From the NCBI GenBank assembly GCA_963665085.2, contig CAXXXS010000001.1, forward strand, positions 3,348,001 to 3,412,000: a stretch of 64,000 nt of DNA. The letters run 5' to 3'. The DNA comes from G963665085 sp963665085. Its GTDB lineage: Bacteria; Bacteroidota; Bacteroidia; Bacteroidales; JAAAOM01. Positions 56,501 through 64,000 of this stretch are shown here, piece after piece; position 1 is the first letter of the stretch, and each line of letters begins with the position of its first letter. Position numbers and translations under genes: made by a program. Below the pieces are notes generated by a model that saw only the letters and a program-made list of their open reading frames with translations, ran no database searches and had not been told where the DNA came from.

Positions 56501-57299
56501 CATCTCTGTTCTCATCAACGATTTTACATAAAAACAGTGTGAAGATTTTATTAAATGCATTCGGTTTGTCAGAAACAACATTGTGTCGAAGAATTTCTAA
56601 GAAACGATTAAAAATAAAACTACTATCTTCTTGTTTTAGAACTTTTAAATCGTTTTTAGTTAGTGCTTTACTTTGAAATTCATATGGTGATGCCCAATTG
56701 TCAAAAACTCCATTCGATTTCGGCAACTTATTCCAACGTTCATATAAATCTTTAACATTGCCCGTTTGTCGGTAATCTTCTTCAATTTTGACAATCTCAT
56801 TTCTGTACTTAATATCGTTTCCGTCAAGTTCAGATGCATAAAGCATAATAATTTCGGCATCTTTGTCTTGCTGAAAATAGGTAAATAATTGTCCTCCGTT
56901 TTTTTCTAAATTTTTAAATTCCTTATTAAATTCTGTTCCCCAGGTTTTACACTCAATCATGAGGTAAGCAGAACCATCATTATTGGTAACTAAAATATCC
57001 AATCGTCCACTTGTTCCGTGACCAGTTGCCCAAGTCTTTTCAAGTGTAATATTTTGAGGTTGGTAACCTTTTTCAAGTAATCTATTCACACACTCCAATA
57101 CAACCCAATTTTCAGCTTGCGAAAAATTTTGAGTCGTCTTGCTTTCTGCTTTTATCTTATCTCCAAAATTGAAGTTTTCCTTTTCAAAATCTATTTCAAT
57201 TTCATAATTATCACATTTAGAATACGTTTTATGAAATATTCCAGAAGTATTTTCTTTAGGTTTAAATCCTAATACTTGTATGAGTTTTTTCTGTTTCAT
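53595..57299 (-). CDS. single-chain restriction-modification-specificity (R-M-S) protein
   Basis: 1234 residues. An N-terminal nuclease domain of PD-(D/E)XK type has Asp101 (GRLDILVT) and Glu116/Lys118 (MIECK). A helical linker follows, then a type I-like N6-adenine methyltransferase: GQFFTPVPIARFI, DYAAGSGHF (motif I, about 440-448) and SNPPYS (motif IV, about 555-560). The C-terminal about 400 residues hold two target-recognition-like halves (VETIFIEIKNGKNV...KDIQEKIVSEIELLEIQ and VCELKAGQFVKAD...IKEQEKIVADIEKIEKKI), each ending in an HsdS-type helix. This order is that of type IIG/IIC enzymes, which restrict and modify with one polypeptide. The XRE gene is 1 nt upstream. A 4-kb R-M system is large for a cassette. 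Confidence 0.85.
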   Translation of the reverse strand: MKQKKLIQVLGFKPKENTSGIFHKTYSKCDNYEIEIDFEKENFNFGDKIKAESKTTQNFSQAENWVVLECVNRLLEKGYQPQNITLEKTWATGHGTSGRLDILVTNNDGSAYLMIECKTWGTEFNKEFKNLEKNGGQLFTYFQQDKDAEIIMLYASELDGNDIKYRNEIVKIEEDYRQTGNVKDLYERWNKLPKSNGVFDNWASPYEFQSKALTKNDLKVLKQEDSSFIFNRFLEILRHNVVSDKPNAFNKIFTLFLCKIVDENRDDDEQLHFQWLEGEDNHISFQKRLTDLYNRGMLELLEKKVTDVSDSEFDKQFLQVEAQYKDKFKEILTEIRLKKNNEFAIKEVYDDASFQENAKVVKEVVELLQVYQIRYNYRQQFLSDFFELLLTTGLKQESGQFFTPVPIARFIIKSLPLQEITQSKIEAGNKNDLLPTIIDYAAGSGHFITESMEEVQKYIDKLDESSFNPTTRKSIKKWKEDQFDWAEKYVYAIEKDYRLVKTAKVSCYLHGDGLAKVIHGDGLGDFATSIEFKDLLKETDKSYPQDNKQFDIIISNPPYSVSAFKGLMDEEKSKKGFDLYSRLTDQSSEIECLFIERTKQLLKDGGVAGIILPLSILQGTGIYTQSRELILKYFDVLAIAELGSNTFMATDVNTVTLFLKRRNNADAFNIEEALKKCLISILDLTINGIEKPISKYISYVWDTISFDDYKTLLQKTPNKNIEQHEIYKEYKQKIKAKSDKEFWNNILMLEQDKLLYFILTYSQKIVLLKTGDKKDEKHFLGYEFSNRRGSEGIHPIQRSKSIDECTQLYDTDSFSNPEKASTYIYKAFNGEFDLEFPKNLKSNLSYSNLVDMLSFDRVDFEKKISLTAKKKVIIPSKFDQVKVETIFIEIKNGKNVNQSDIKGKYRVSRIESIALATFDINATKWTNDDVMEKDFLKKGDILLSHINSVEHLGKTAFFNLDEKVVHGVNLLRLSPNEQFVIPKYASIIFKIKTFILEMQKYAIKAANQASINSTNIKSLRIPLPPKDIQEKIVSEIELLEIQEKKAVEEIDSLKDGVFDFYKNITGNKKRIDEVCELKAGQFVKADNINKTFNEKLYPCFGGNGLRGYVETFTNEGLFSLVGRQGALCGNVHLVSGKFHATEHALVAYPKNDINKIWLHYQLIFMNLNQFATGTAQPGLSVMNLNPIEISVPTIKEQEKIVADIEKIEKKITDLEKEIELIPKQKELILKKYLE

Positions 57300-57300
57300 A

Positions 57301-57624
57301 TTAGAATTTCATTTTACCTTGTTTTACATTCTTTTCTTTGATATATTTTGATTGTGATTCCGCTACAGAAAACACAGCGTCTGAACACTTGTATTTATGG
57401 GCTTCTTCAACTAAAATATCAGCAACAAATAAGTTTTTAATTGTCATAAAATCCATTTCCAAAAATTTAGCAAGCTTTTCAAGATTTGCCGATGGAAACT
57501 TCTTTCGTCCATTTTCGATTTTACTCATGTCAGTCATTATGATTCCAAATTGCTGTCCGAAATCACTTTGATTTAAACCTCTTTTGTTTCTTTCACTCCT
57601 TAAAAACTCTCCAAAAGTTGCCAT
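57301..57624 (-). CDS. XRE-family controller (C protein-like) of the R-M system
   Basis: 107 residues. The HTH is FGEFLRSERNKRGLNQSDFGQQFGIIMTDMSKIENGRKKFPSANLEKLAKFLEMD. A basic tail follows. It lies 1 nt before the R-M-S gene and is presumably its transcriptional timer, as C proteins are in other R-M operons. Confidence 0.8.
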   Translation of the reverse strand: MATFGEFLRSERNKRGLNQSDFGQQFGIIMTDMSKIENGRKKFPSANLEKLAKFLEMDFMTIKNLFVADILVEEAHKYKCSDAVFSVAESQSKYIKEKNVKQGKMKF

Positions 57625-57713
57625 CTATAATACTTGTCGTTTTTAATCTTGCTAATATTTTGGCAATATACATCAAAAATCAATCGAATGTGTCATTTGT
57701 GGGCTTGAATTTT

Positions 57714-57775
57714 AAACAACTCTTTTAAAAATTTTGGAAGTGGGTCAGCCAGTGGGATTTTTAAATGTGTTGTTT
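57714..57775. repeat. structured repeat B, copy 4
   Basis: AAACAA-CTCTTTT-AAAAATTTT ... ATTTTT-AAATGTG-TTGTTT. Both helices differ in sequence from the other copies but still pair around the same internal CTCTTT/AATGTG. It lies upstream of the controller gene, so the R-M operon is bracketed by copies 3 and 4. Confidence 0.6.
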
Positions 57776-57811
57776 GCGGGTTGGCATTTGCACGGTCTTT
57801 CTTAGCATTAA

Positions 57812-57944
57812 ACACAACGGGCCTGCGGTATGAAACGTTTGGGAGAGCGGGCTGCGTTCCTATCCACCGATACCAAAAGTTGATGCGTGGCAGTATGTTC
57901 GAATAACCACTTCACCCCAAATGTTTTATGACCGCATGTTAGGT
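57812..57944 (-). repeat. attC-like site 18
   Basis: Starts AAACACAAC-GGGCCTGCGGTATGAAACG and ends TTTTATGACCGCATGTTAGGT. AAACACAAC is the exact reverse complement of GTTGTGTTT at 53464. Confidence 0.8.
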
Positions 57945-57952
57945 GCTGGCCT

Positions 57953-59299
57953 TTATTTTCCAAAATCATTTTCTTTTAGCCATGTTGTCATGGTTTCAAT
58001 ATAGCCATCACAAAATTCTTCTTTTTCGATTACTTCGTTTGATGCACCAGTTTTACACTTTCGCATGCCATGATTACCATTCGGAAAAGTTTTAATACTT
58101 AACAAATTATTTTTTTCTCCAATTGTCTCTTTGTAAAGAGCTAAAGTTTTCCGCCATTCAACTACATAATCTTTTTCTCCGAATATTGCCAAAACAGGGC
58201 AATTTATCTCATTCAATATGCTATCAAAATCAGAAACAATTATGCAATTGTTTGTTTTTTTGTCGCGTTTATAAGTAATCTTCAAATTCTTTTGATATTC
58301 ATCGTATTGATTCTTAGGAAATTCTTTGTCAATATTCATATAATCCATAAAAAAATCATTTTTTCTGAATTCCTGTTTTGACTTAAGATTAACATAGTCT
58401 TCGTAAGTACCTCCGTTTTCAATTAAGGCATTTTGCGCCAAATACTCTGCAACAAATAATTTTGCTTTTGTTGTTGGTAATCCTGCAAATATTAAATCAG
58501 ACTCAATTCTATATGGAGAACTGTCTAATCCATCAGGACCGCTAACCGAAATCCAAAATGCGATGGAAGAATCTTTTTGAATAACCAGAGGACAAATATA
58601 TCCAGCACGGCTGATTCCCCACAAACCAATTTTGTCAGAGCCTTTTATGTTGCGACGTTTCAACTCTGCAATTGCTGCAATGATTTCCTCAGCACTACTC
58701 TGAACAGTTTGATTGTAATCATACTCCCCTTCACTCTTGCCACAACCTGCTTTATCATAACGGAAACAGGAAATCCCAATATTTGTAAAATTAGAAATCA
58801 GTGAATCATAAGCCCAATAACCTATTTCAAAATTAGTCTTTTCGTGCCCTGGAACTATAATAATAAGTGCCGATGGGTCTCTATTGACCGGCATGTCAAT
58901 GAAACCTCTAAGTTTTTTACCTTCAAACACAAAATTGAAGGTATCTGTCTTCAATCCCTCTTGATTTTTTTTCTTGAATAAGAAATTATTTCCATTTTGT
59001 GTTAAAATCATTTCGCTTTTTACAATATTAAAATCCATTTTTAAGTCATACTTATCAGATTTAAATTTGTCCTTTTCGGTAACTTCAAGAGGAAAAGATG
59101 ATTGTCCATATGCTTGAGCAACAAGGATTGTATCATCTTTTGTAATTAAAATATTCATTCGAATTTGATTACATATATAAACACCTAAATAGTCATTCAG
59201 ATTTTCCTTTAGCGAATCAGTATTAATCTTCTCCTGTCCAAATAAAAGATTAATACTCCAAAATATTCCAATAGCTAATAATATTGAGTTCTTTTTCAT
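57953..59299 (-). CDS. secreted alpha/beta hydrolase
   Basis: 448 residues. A signal peptide MKKNSILLAIGIFWSINLLFGQ precedes a 110-residue beta-rich N-domain. The hydrolase fold then begins at ALIIIVPGHEKTNFEIGYWAYDSLI. The nucleophile elbow is GISRAG (GxSxG), the acid is Asp in FGEKDYVVEW and the His is in FPNGNHGMRK. FRYDKAGCGKSEG is the usual strand 4 loop. This resembles secreted dipeptidyl-peptidase-like or esterase-like proteins; the substrate is unknown. It is the sole gene of its cassette. Confidence 0.8.
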   Translation of the reverse strand: MKKNSILLAIGIFWSINLLFGQEKINTDSLKENLNDYLGVYICNQIRMNILITKDDTILVAQAYGQSSFPLEVTEKDKFKSDKYDLKMDFNIVKSEMILTQNGNNFLFKKKNQEGLKTDTFNFVFEGKKLRGFIDMPVNRDPSALIIIVPGHEKTNFEIGYWAYDSLISNFTNIGISCFRYDKAGCGKSEGEYDYNQTVQSSAEEIIAAIAELKRRNIKGSDKIGLWGISRAGYICPLVIQKDSSIAFWISVSGPDGLDSSPYRIESDLIFAGLPTTKAKLFVAEYLAQNALIENGGTYEDYVNLKSKQEFRKNDFFMDYMNIDKEFPKNQYDEYQKNLKITYKRDKKTNNCIIVSDFDSILNEINCPVLAIFGEKDYVVEWRKTLALYKETIGEKNNLLSIKTFPNGNHGMRKCKTGASNEVIEKEEFCDGYIETMTTWLKENDFGK

Positions 59300-59362
59300 C
59301 TTTTTTTAATCATTTGTATATATAATCGAGAATTTTTCATCGAAGCAGTTTTTCAGGCTTGC

Positions 59363-59494
59363 ACCTAACGGTTGAGTATATGCAAATGTGGGCGATTGCG
59401 GGCTTCAAACTTATCAAAGCGTTACGATGTTGAAGCGGGCTACAACCTTTGAATTTACTACTGTCCCGCCCATTTTGTATATACTGTGTTAGCA
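59363..59494 (-). repeat. attC-like site 19
   Basis: Starts GCACCTAAC-GGTTGAGTATATGC and ends TTTGTATATACTGTGTTAGCA. GCACCTAAC is the exact reverse complement of GTTAGGTGC at 57938. GAGTATATGCAAATGTGGGCG pairs with CGCCCATTTTGTATATACT. Confidence 0.8.
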
Positions 59495-59503
59495 CCCTGT
59501 GCA

Positions 59504-60931
59504 TTATTCTTCGTTTATCATTTTCTTAAAATCAGTTGTCAATTCAAAAATCCGAAGTGGATATTTCCTTTTCACTTCTTTCTCTTTTTCAAAGTCCAAC
59601 CAGTCAAATTGTTCTGAATAAGTTTCTTTTGAGTATTCATTTCTCAATTCATTTATGACTTCCCTTGAATAGGATATTACTCTAAAATAGTCAGAAAATT
59701 CAACACTATCATTTACGTGAAATTTAATTATATAATCCAAATCATTTGTTATCAAGTGCTTTAATATTTGTTTGATTTTATCATTTTCAACTGTTTTGTC
59801 ATTTATGAAACATTTTTCTGATGTACCCTGTTTTATTTCGATAATATTTCGAGTTCTATTTATATCATCGTAAATCTCTTTAGGATTAAACCAATCAGAA
59901 TACCAATTTGGCAGCCATGTTTGAAATGAAAAATCTTTATAATATCTAATGTCATATACAGGATTTATTGGAACAACAGCATAAGCAATTCTTGTAACCC
60001 CTGATTTTGCCAATTCATTTTTTAGTTGGTTAACAAATCCCATTTTTATTGTCTTATCTATGTGCAGCTGATAAACCATATGAGGTATTTCATATTCACT
60101 TCGCATAGATTGCCAATCCATTATTTTATCCTTTAGCTCATTGAGGTCTATTTTTTTATTTTCGACAACGATAAATGGTTCATTTTCATTTTGATTCTTA
60201 GATTTAACAACATAAATATTCTCAATCAACGAACGTCGAAATAATCTTTCGTAACTGTTTGTTTCTGGTAATTCAAGTCTATAATTATTGTGTATGTTTT
60301 TTGCAAGATAATTGTGATTAATTGCTTTGTAATCAATCAAATTAATCCTTGATAAACCGAAAGCGATTATAGAAATAATCACACCTGTTAATAACATCCA
60401 TTTTAAGCTTTTTCTTTTAAAAGTCAGCCCAATTGTGTTCCATGTTTGTAGAAAAAGAACAATTATAATAAGGATGAAAATATAGTTGTAATCAGGGTAA
60501 AAGCTAAAAACATAAAATCCTCCATGAAATGCAAGTCCGAACATTATACCGAAAACAATTGCCAATTTTGAAAACCAGCTTAAGAAATACCAGTTTAAAA
60601 CTCTTTGGTCATTAACAATAGTAGTTTTCCTATAATGTCGTTTCTCAAAAAACTTTCTGGGTCTATCGAACCAAAATGCAAAACAAACAGATTGAGATAT
60701 GATTACAGATATAAAAGCAAAAAAGAGATTATAAAAATACACCTCTTTGTCGGTCAAAATCCACAAATCATAATCTTCTGTAACTGAGAGAATCCGAAAA
60801 ACATCTCTAATCAAGTACAAGAAAGAATAAAAAGCAAATGAATAAAATAAACCAATTAAGATTCCAGTAATCAGTCTGAATCTTGGTATTTCAAAAATTT
60901 TAGAGTCAATATTTATAATCCGTTTTTTCAT
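59504..60931 (-). CDS. membrane protein with C-terminal soluble domain, unknown family
   Basis: 475 residues. Five hydrophobic helices occupy the first 200 residues (for example LITGILIGLFYSFAFYSFLYLI and YIFILIIIVLFLQTWNTIGL). A soluble domain of about 250 residues follows. One part, VYQLHIDKTIKMGFVNQLKNELAKSGVTRIAYAVVP, recalls the periplasmic fold of ExbD-like proteins, but this is a weak resemblance. It is the only gene of its cassette, and its stop is in the GTGCATTATTC string. Confidence 0.6.
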   Translation of the reverse strand: MKKRIINIDSKIFEIPRFRLITGILIGLFYSFAFYSFLYLIRDVFRILSVTEDYDLWILTDKEVYFYNLFFAFISVIISQSVCFAFWFDRPRKFFEKRHYRKTTIVNDQRVLNWYFLSWFSKLAIVFGIMFGLAFHGGFYVFSFYPDYNYIFILIIIVLFLQTWNTIGLTFKRKSLKWMLLTGVIISIIAFGLSRINLIDYKAINHNYLAKNIHNNYRLELPETNSYERLFRRSLIENIYVVKSKNQNENEPFIVVENKKIDLNELKDKIMDWQSMRSEYEIPHMVYQLHIDKTIKMGFVNQLKNELAKSGVTRIAYAVVPINPVYDIRYYKDFSFQTWLPNWYSDWFNPKEIYDDINRTRNIIEIKQGTSEKCFINDKTVENDKIKQILKHLITNDLDYIIKFHVNDSVEFSDYFRVISYSREVINELRNEYSKETYSEQFDWLDFEKEKEVKRKYPLRIFELTTDFKKMINEE

Positions 60932-60956
60932 TGTTGCAGTGTCTTTCTTGCATGGG

Positions 60957-61090
60957 TGCTAACGTTTCTGGCATATGAAACGTAGCGCACTTTGAAACAC
61001 TTTCTTGTCGAGTTGTTACGCAGTTGTTTAAATATTGTACTGCTAAATTTACCACTTTCCTGCGCTATGTTTTATGATGCCATGTTATAA
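60957..61090 (-). repeat. attC-like site 20
   Basis: Starts GGGTGCTAAC-GTTTCTGGCATATGAAACG and ends TTTTATGATGCCATGTTATAA. GGGTGCTAAC is the exact reverse complement of GTTAGCACCC at 59488. GGCATATGAAACGTAGCGCA pairs with TGCGCTATGTTTTATGATGCC. Confidence 0.8.
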
Positions 61091-61143
61091 AAAGTTACTT
61101 ATTCCAACCATGTCATTATTAATTTTCTTAAATGCTCAATTAT

Positions 61144-63801
61144 CTATTGGTATATTATTTTTTCAATTTTATAGCCTGTGCTGTTTATTATTTTTAATAA
61201 ATAAACTCCTTTTGAATAACCCGATAAACTAAATTTATTTATTCTATTTAGTTGTTCGGTTTCTATTAATTTACTCCCTGTTACACTATAAATTTCAACT
61301 TTTTTTGTATCAGCGAAATCACCTTTAAATTCTAAGTTAAATTCACCAGTTGTTGGATTTGGGTAAATATTCAAGGATTTGTCAATAATAATAGATTCAT
61401 CCTTATTTATTGAAGTAATTAGAATTTCAGCAGACTTCAAATAGTTGCCCGATTCGCAAATATTTCCAGCCTGCAAAGTAAGTTCCTTGTCTGTCGTTGC
61501 AGAATATTGAAATCCTGGCAACAATCTGATTTCTGAACAAGCAGACAATAAATGACTATCATTCTGCAATAAACTGATATTATCAATATTTGCAAGCTCA
61601 AAGCTACCAGAATAAATGTCTGTTGGATAATCAGAATTATAAAGCGCTCCTCCCCAATTATTCGTTGTTACACTTTTTGAACAATCTACAACATAAGCTA
61701 ATTTTCCATATATTATACCATCTCCTGAATTTGTTGATAAATGTATCATTTGCCAAGAATGACCATAATTAGAATAATCAAATTCATAAATACCATCCTC
61801 ATGCAATCCACTACCTGAGAAATGTTGCTCTTGTCTATCATTATTCATCTGACTACGCCATGTTATATTTAGATCTGTTTGATTTTCTCTTATCCAAGAT
61901 TCATCCAATATTTTTGTTGGAGTCCCCAACTTAACCGCTTTGCAACCATTTAGAAAAGAAAATTTTGCATTAACAATTGGTGCAGTTGCTACATTAACTG
62001 TTCTACAGGTACTTCCACAAACAATATTTCCTGTATATGCATCTTGCCCATGTACAGTTAAACATACTTGGTGTGTTCCAGGCGTTAGTCCCTGCCTAGT
62101 TGTCAAAAATCTAGTCTCCCAAGGGTACATACCATCGACTACCCAAGTGTGAACTGCTCCTATTGCCGGCGACTCTGCCGTAAAAGAAATCCAATTACCA
62201 TTATTTGGATTTTCAGGTTCAATTTTTATAGCTACAGAAATATTCTCAACACAATTTTCAATTTCTACATATTCCCAGTCTTCACTTCCATTTGTTCCCG
62301 TACTAATCCAATCATCATTACCAATAAATTCAGCTTCAGAAAGAGGATCTTCTGAATTTACAAGAGGATCTGTGTAATCAACATCTAATTCTTCTGTCTC
62401 TGAATTAGTTACATCTACACAATGAGGTGTGAAAGTCGAATTGTCTATTGAAATTGTTTCTGTATTCTCATAATAAAATACTGGAGATAATTCAGTTATA
62501 CTTATAGATCTTTCCTCTGATAGAAGCCCTCCTATCAAAGAATTCCCATCAAGATCCTCTCCTGTAATACTTATATAGTCTTTGATACTACAATAAGATG
62601 AATTTCCAACATTATTATATGGGAAAGCAGTTTTTATTATAAGTTGTGAATAGGTTTCAAAATGAATCAATTCTTCATAATCAGGAAAAGAATAAGTAGT
62701 ACTAAAAAAATTAGCCTCACTCATAAGTTTACTAAATGTTATCCTGAGTTCTACTTCAAATGCATAACTAACATCATCATCATCATTAATTTTATCTTGA
62801 CGAATTAAATAATTATCTGCTAAAACAAAACCACTCCATTTTTTAAGTTCTTTAACTCCGTTTTTTATTTTGTATATCTCTATGCTTTTTACAAATGGTC
62901 TAAAATTGGATATCATATAGTTGTAATCAACCGAGGCTTGATAATTTTGATTTGTTTGATTACTATTTAACGAGGTGTAGGAGCGAGTTGTAGGAGAAAA
63001 AGTATGACCATTCAGGGTTGGTGTTACGGTACCACTCCACCCCCCAATCATATAATAACTATAATTTCCTGATTCATCTGTTGTAGTTGAATAATCAAAG
63101 GTATTATGGCTAAATTCTAAGTTAACATTAGCAAGTGGATTATTTGAAGCGTCTGTAATATTTCCATTTATCGTGTACATTGAATAATCTGTATTATTAA
63201 ATAAACGTAAACTGTTGCAAGTAGAAGAATAATTTTCAAAACTTCTGTTTGTTGTACTATTATTTGGATCATTAACTTTGAAATGAGAAGCCTCAGAACC
63301 ATCTGATTCATAACCTGTAATAACAATAAAATGACCTGCAGTAGTTGCACCATCTACATGGGCAATTACAGGATTTCCCCCATCTATTTCAGCTTTTATA
63401 ACACTTAGGTCACATGAGTTTTGTATTGTTTGAAAGTTTAGAGTACTATTGTCATAATTACATGCCTGGGACCAAATTATATTACAGCCTCCAGAATAAC
63501 CTTGATTACTATTTTGTTTAAGATAATTATTAAGTTCATCTGGATTAACTTCAGTTCCATGAGCTCTCAAAACCATACACATACTAGTAAGAGCACATCC
63601 TCGTGAGGCAATTGTACTTGAACAAGTCCCAAGAGTTTCACTACTCCATTCGGAGTTTGTTTGTAAAAGGTGATCAATTACCATAACAGCCTTCAGTTTT
63701 GGAGGGGGGATATAAGTTTCAGGGGTTATAATTATGGCTCCACTTAAATCTTCATAAGTATCAATTTCTTGAGCTTTTGTAGGCAAGAATAGAAATGTTA
63801 T
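61144..63801 (-). pseudogene. C39-like cysteine peptidase with T9SS sorting domain, start cut by IS
   Basis: The frame is open to the IS edge and begins ITFLFLPTKAQEIDTYEDL, the last part of a signal peptide ending at AQ|E; the start codon is lost. TTG 63786 is only an internal codon. The peptidase C39-like domain has Cys in GCALTSMCMVL, His in AGHFIVITGYESD and Asp in VNDP. A carboxypeptidase-regulatory-like domain follows (NITDASNNPLANVNLEFSHN), then PKD/Ig-like repeats. The end, LNIYPNPTTGEFNLEF...YSKGVYLLKI, is a type A T9SS sorting signal, so the intact protein was exported and cell-surface anchored or released. Without its signal peptide it is probably not secreted. Confidence 0.8.
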
Positions 63802-64000
63802 GTTTTAATATTCTAAAAAAAAGAAAAAAAATCTCGTTTTTGTTTTTTAAGCAGCAATGTTAAGTTCTTGATACAATGCATACAATCCTTCTTTAATGTG
63901 TTTTTGCGTTATCTCTAATTTATCAAGAGCATTATCGCTTCCAAGAGACTGTTTTGTTAAACTGTCAGACAATAAGGGCGTTAAGAAGTACCTGTTGTGG
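63802..64000 (-). mobile_element. IS copy 13, left part (cut by window edge)
   Basis: It starts GTTTTAATATTC after ATGTTAT and is identical to the other copies through the window end. Confidence 0.85.
63847..64000 (-). CDS. transposase-like protein, copy 13, C-terminal part only
   Basis: Only the last 50 or so codons (ending ...YALYQELNIAA) are inside the window. Confidence 0.75.
   Translation of the reverse strand, partial: HNRYFLTPLLSDSLTKQSLGSDNALDKLEITQKHIKEGLYALYQELNIAA

Noticed and set aside
1..64000. CRISPR array reading of the regularly spaced repeats
   Set aside because: The repeats are about 130-bp imperfect palindromes separated by genes of 0.7-4.4 kb, not short direct repeats with short spacers.

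Overview
The window looks like an accessory region of a Bacteroidota (Bacteroidetes) chromosome, probably a marine or sediment Bacteroidales/Marinilabiliales-like organism. The evidence is low GC, promoters of the TTG-N19-TAnnTTTG type, a type IX secretion sorting domain at the C-terminus of the protein at 61144-63801, a multidomain GH3 lipoprotein, and families such as DUF4143 ATPases and RhuM proteins. No rRNA, tRNA, phage module or CRISPR array was seen. Main reading: this is a long integron-type gene-cassette array. About 17 complete and 4 partial imperfect palindromes of 99-135 bp separate the genes. Each starts (+ strand) with ...AAC and ends with GTT.... In 14 cassettes with both ends intact, the 9-10 bases starting at the left GTT are the exact reverse complement of the 9-10 bases ending in the right AAC of the same cassette. 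That is the relation expected of attC sites, where the first core bases of a cassette pair with the inverse core of its own attC. Nearly all cassette genes lie on the - strand, with the stop codon next to the R'' core, so the array reads right to left. The integrase and attI, if present, should lie beyond the right edge; neither is in the window. Layout: 1-2231 DUF4143 ATPase cassette and a caspase-like peptidase cassette beheaded by an IS; 2232-9782 a GH3 gene and a beta-propeller-like gene on the + strand, bracketed by two sibling IS copies and not cassette-like; 9783-17282 RhuM-Fic and AbiEii-like genes with three IS copies; 17283-21962 MazEF-like toxin-antitoxin, an ABC-three-component (ABC-3C) conflict system with a SMEK effector, and a DUF4143 fragment; 21964-25425 two IS copies; 25426-29652 aldo/keto reductase with AraC regulator, then Fic with XRE regulator; 29653-36329 M1-like peptidase, RhuM and two IS copies; 36330-39865 AraC/SDR/NmrA redox cassette and an FtsX fragment; 39866-43307 tandem IS pair; 43308-49158 DUF4160 fragment, GNAT, PLP decarboxylase and FtsX/MacB permease; 49159-50880 IS; 50881-57952 a duplicated decarboxylase fragment, methyltransferase, VapBC and a single-chain R-M-S restriction-modification protein with controller; 57953-63801 alpha/beta hydrolase, a membrane protein and a C39-like T9SS cargo; 63802-64000 the start of another IS. 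A second theme is a mobile element of 1722 bp present in 13 copies (11 full or nearly full length, one remnant, one cut by the window edge), all in the same orientation. It has no terminal inverted repeats, a hairpin near each end, and a 541-aa protein of a family I know only as multicopy hypothetical proteins. No element has two matching flanks, so recombination between copies has probably deleted and shuffled cassettes. The cassettes carry the usual cargo of chromosomal integrons: toxin-antitoxin pairs, Fic and RhuM proteins, defence systems, acetyltransferase, methyltransferase and reductases.
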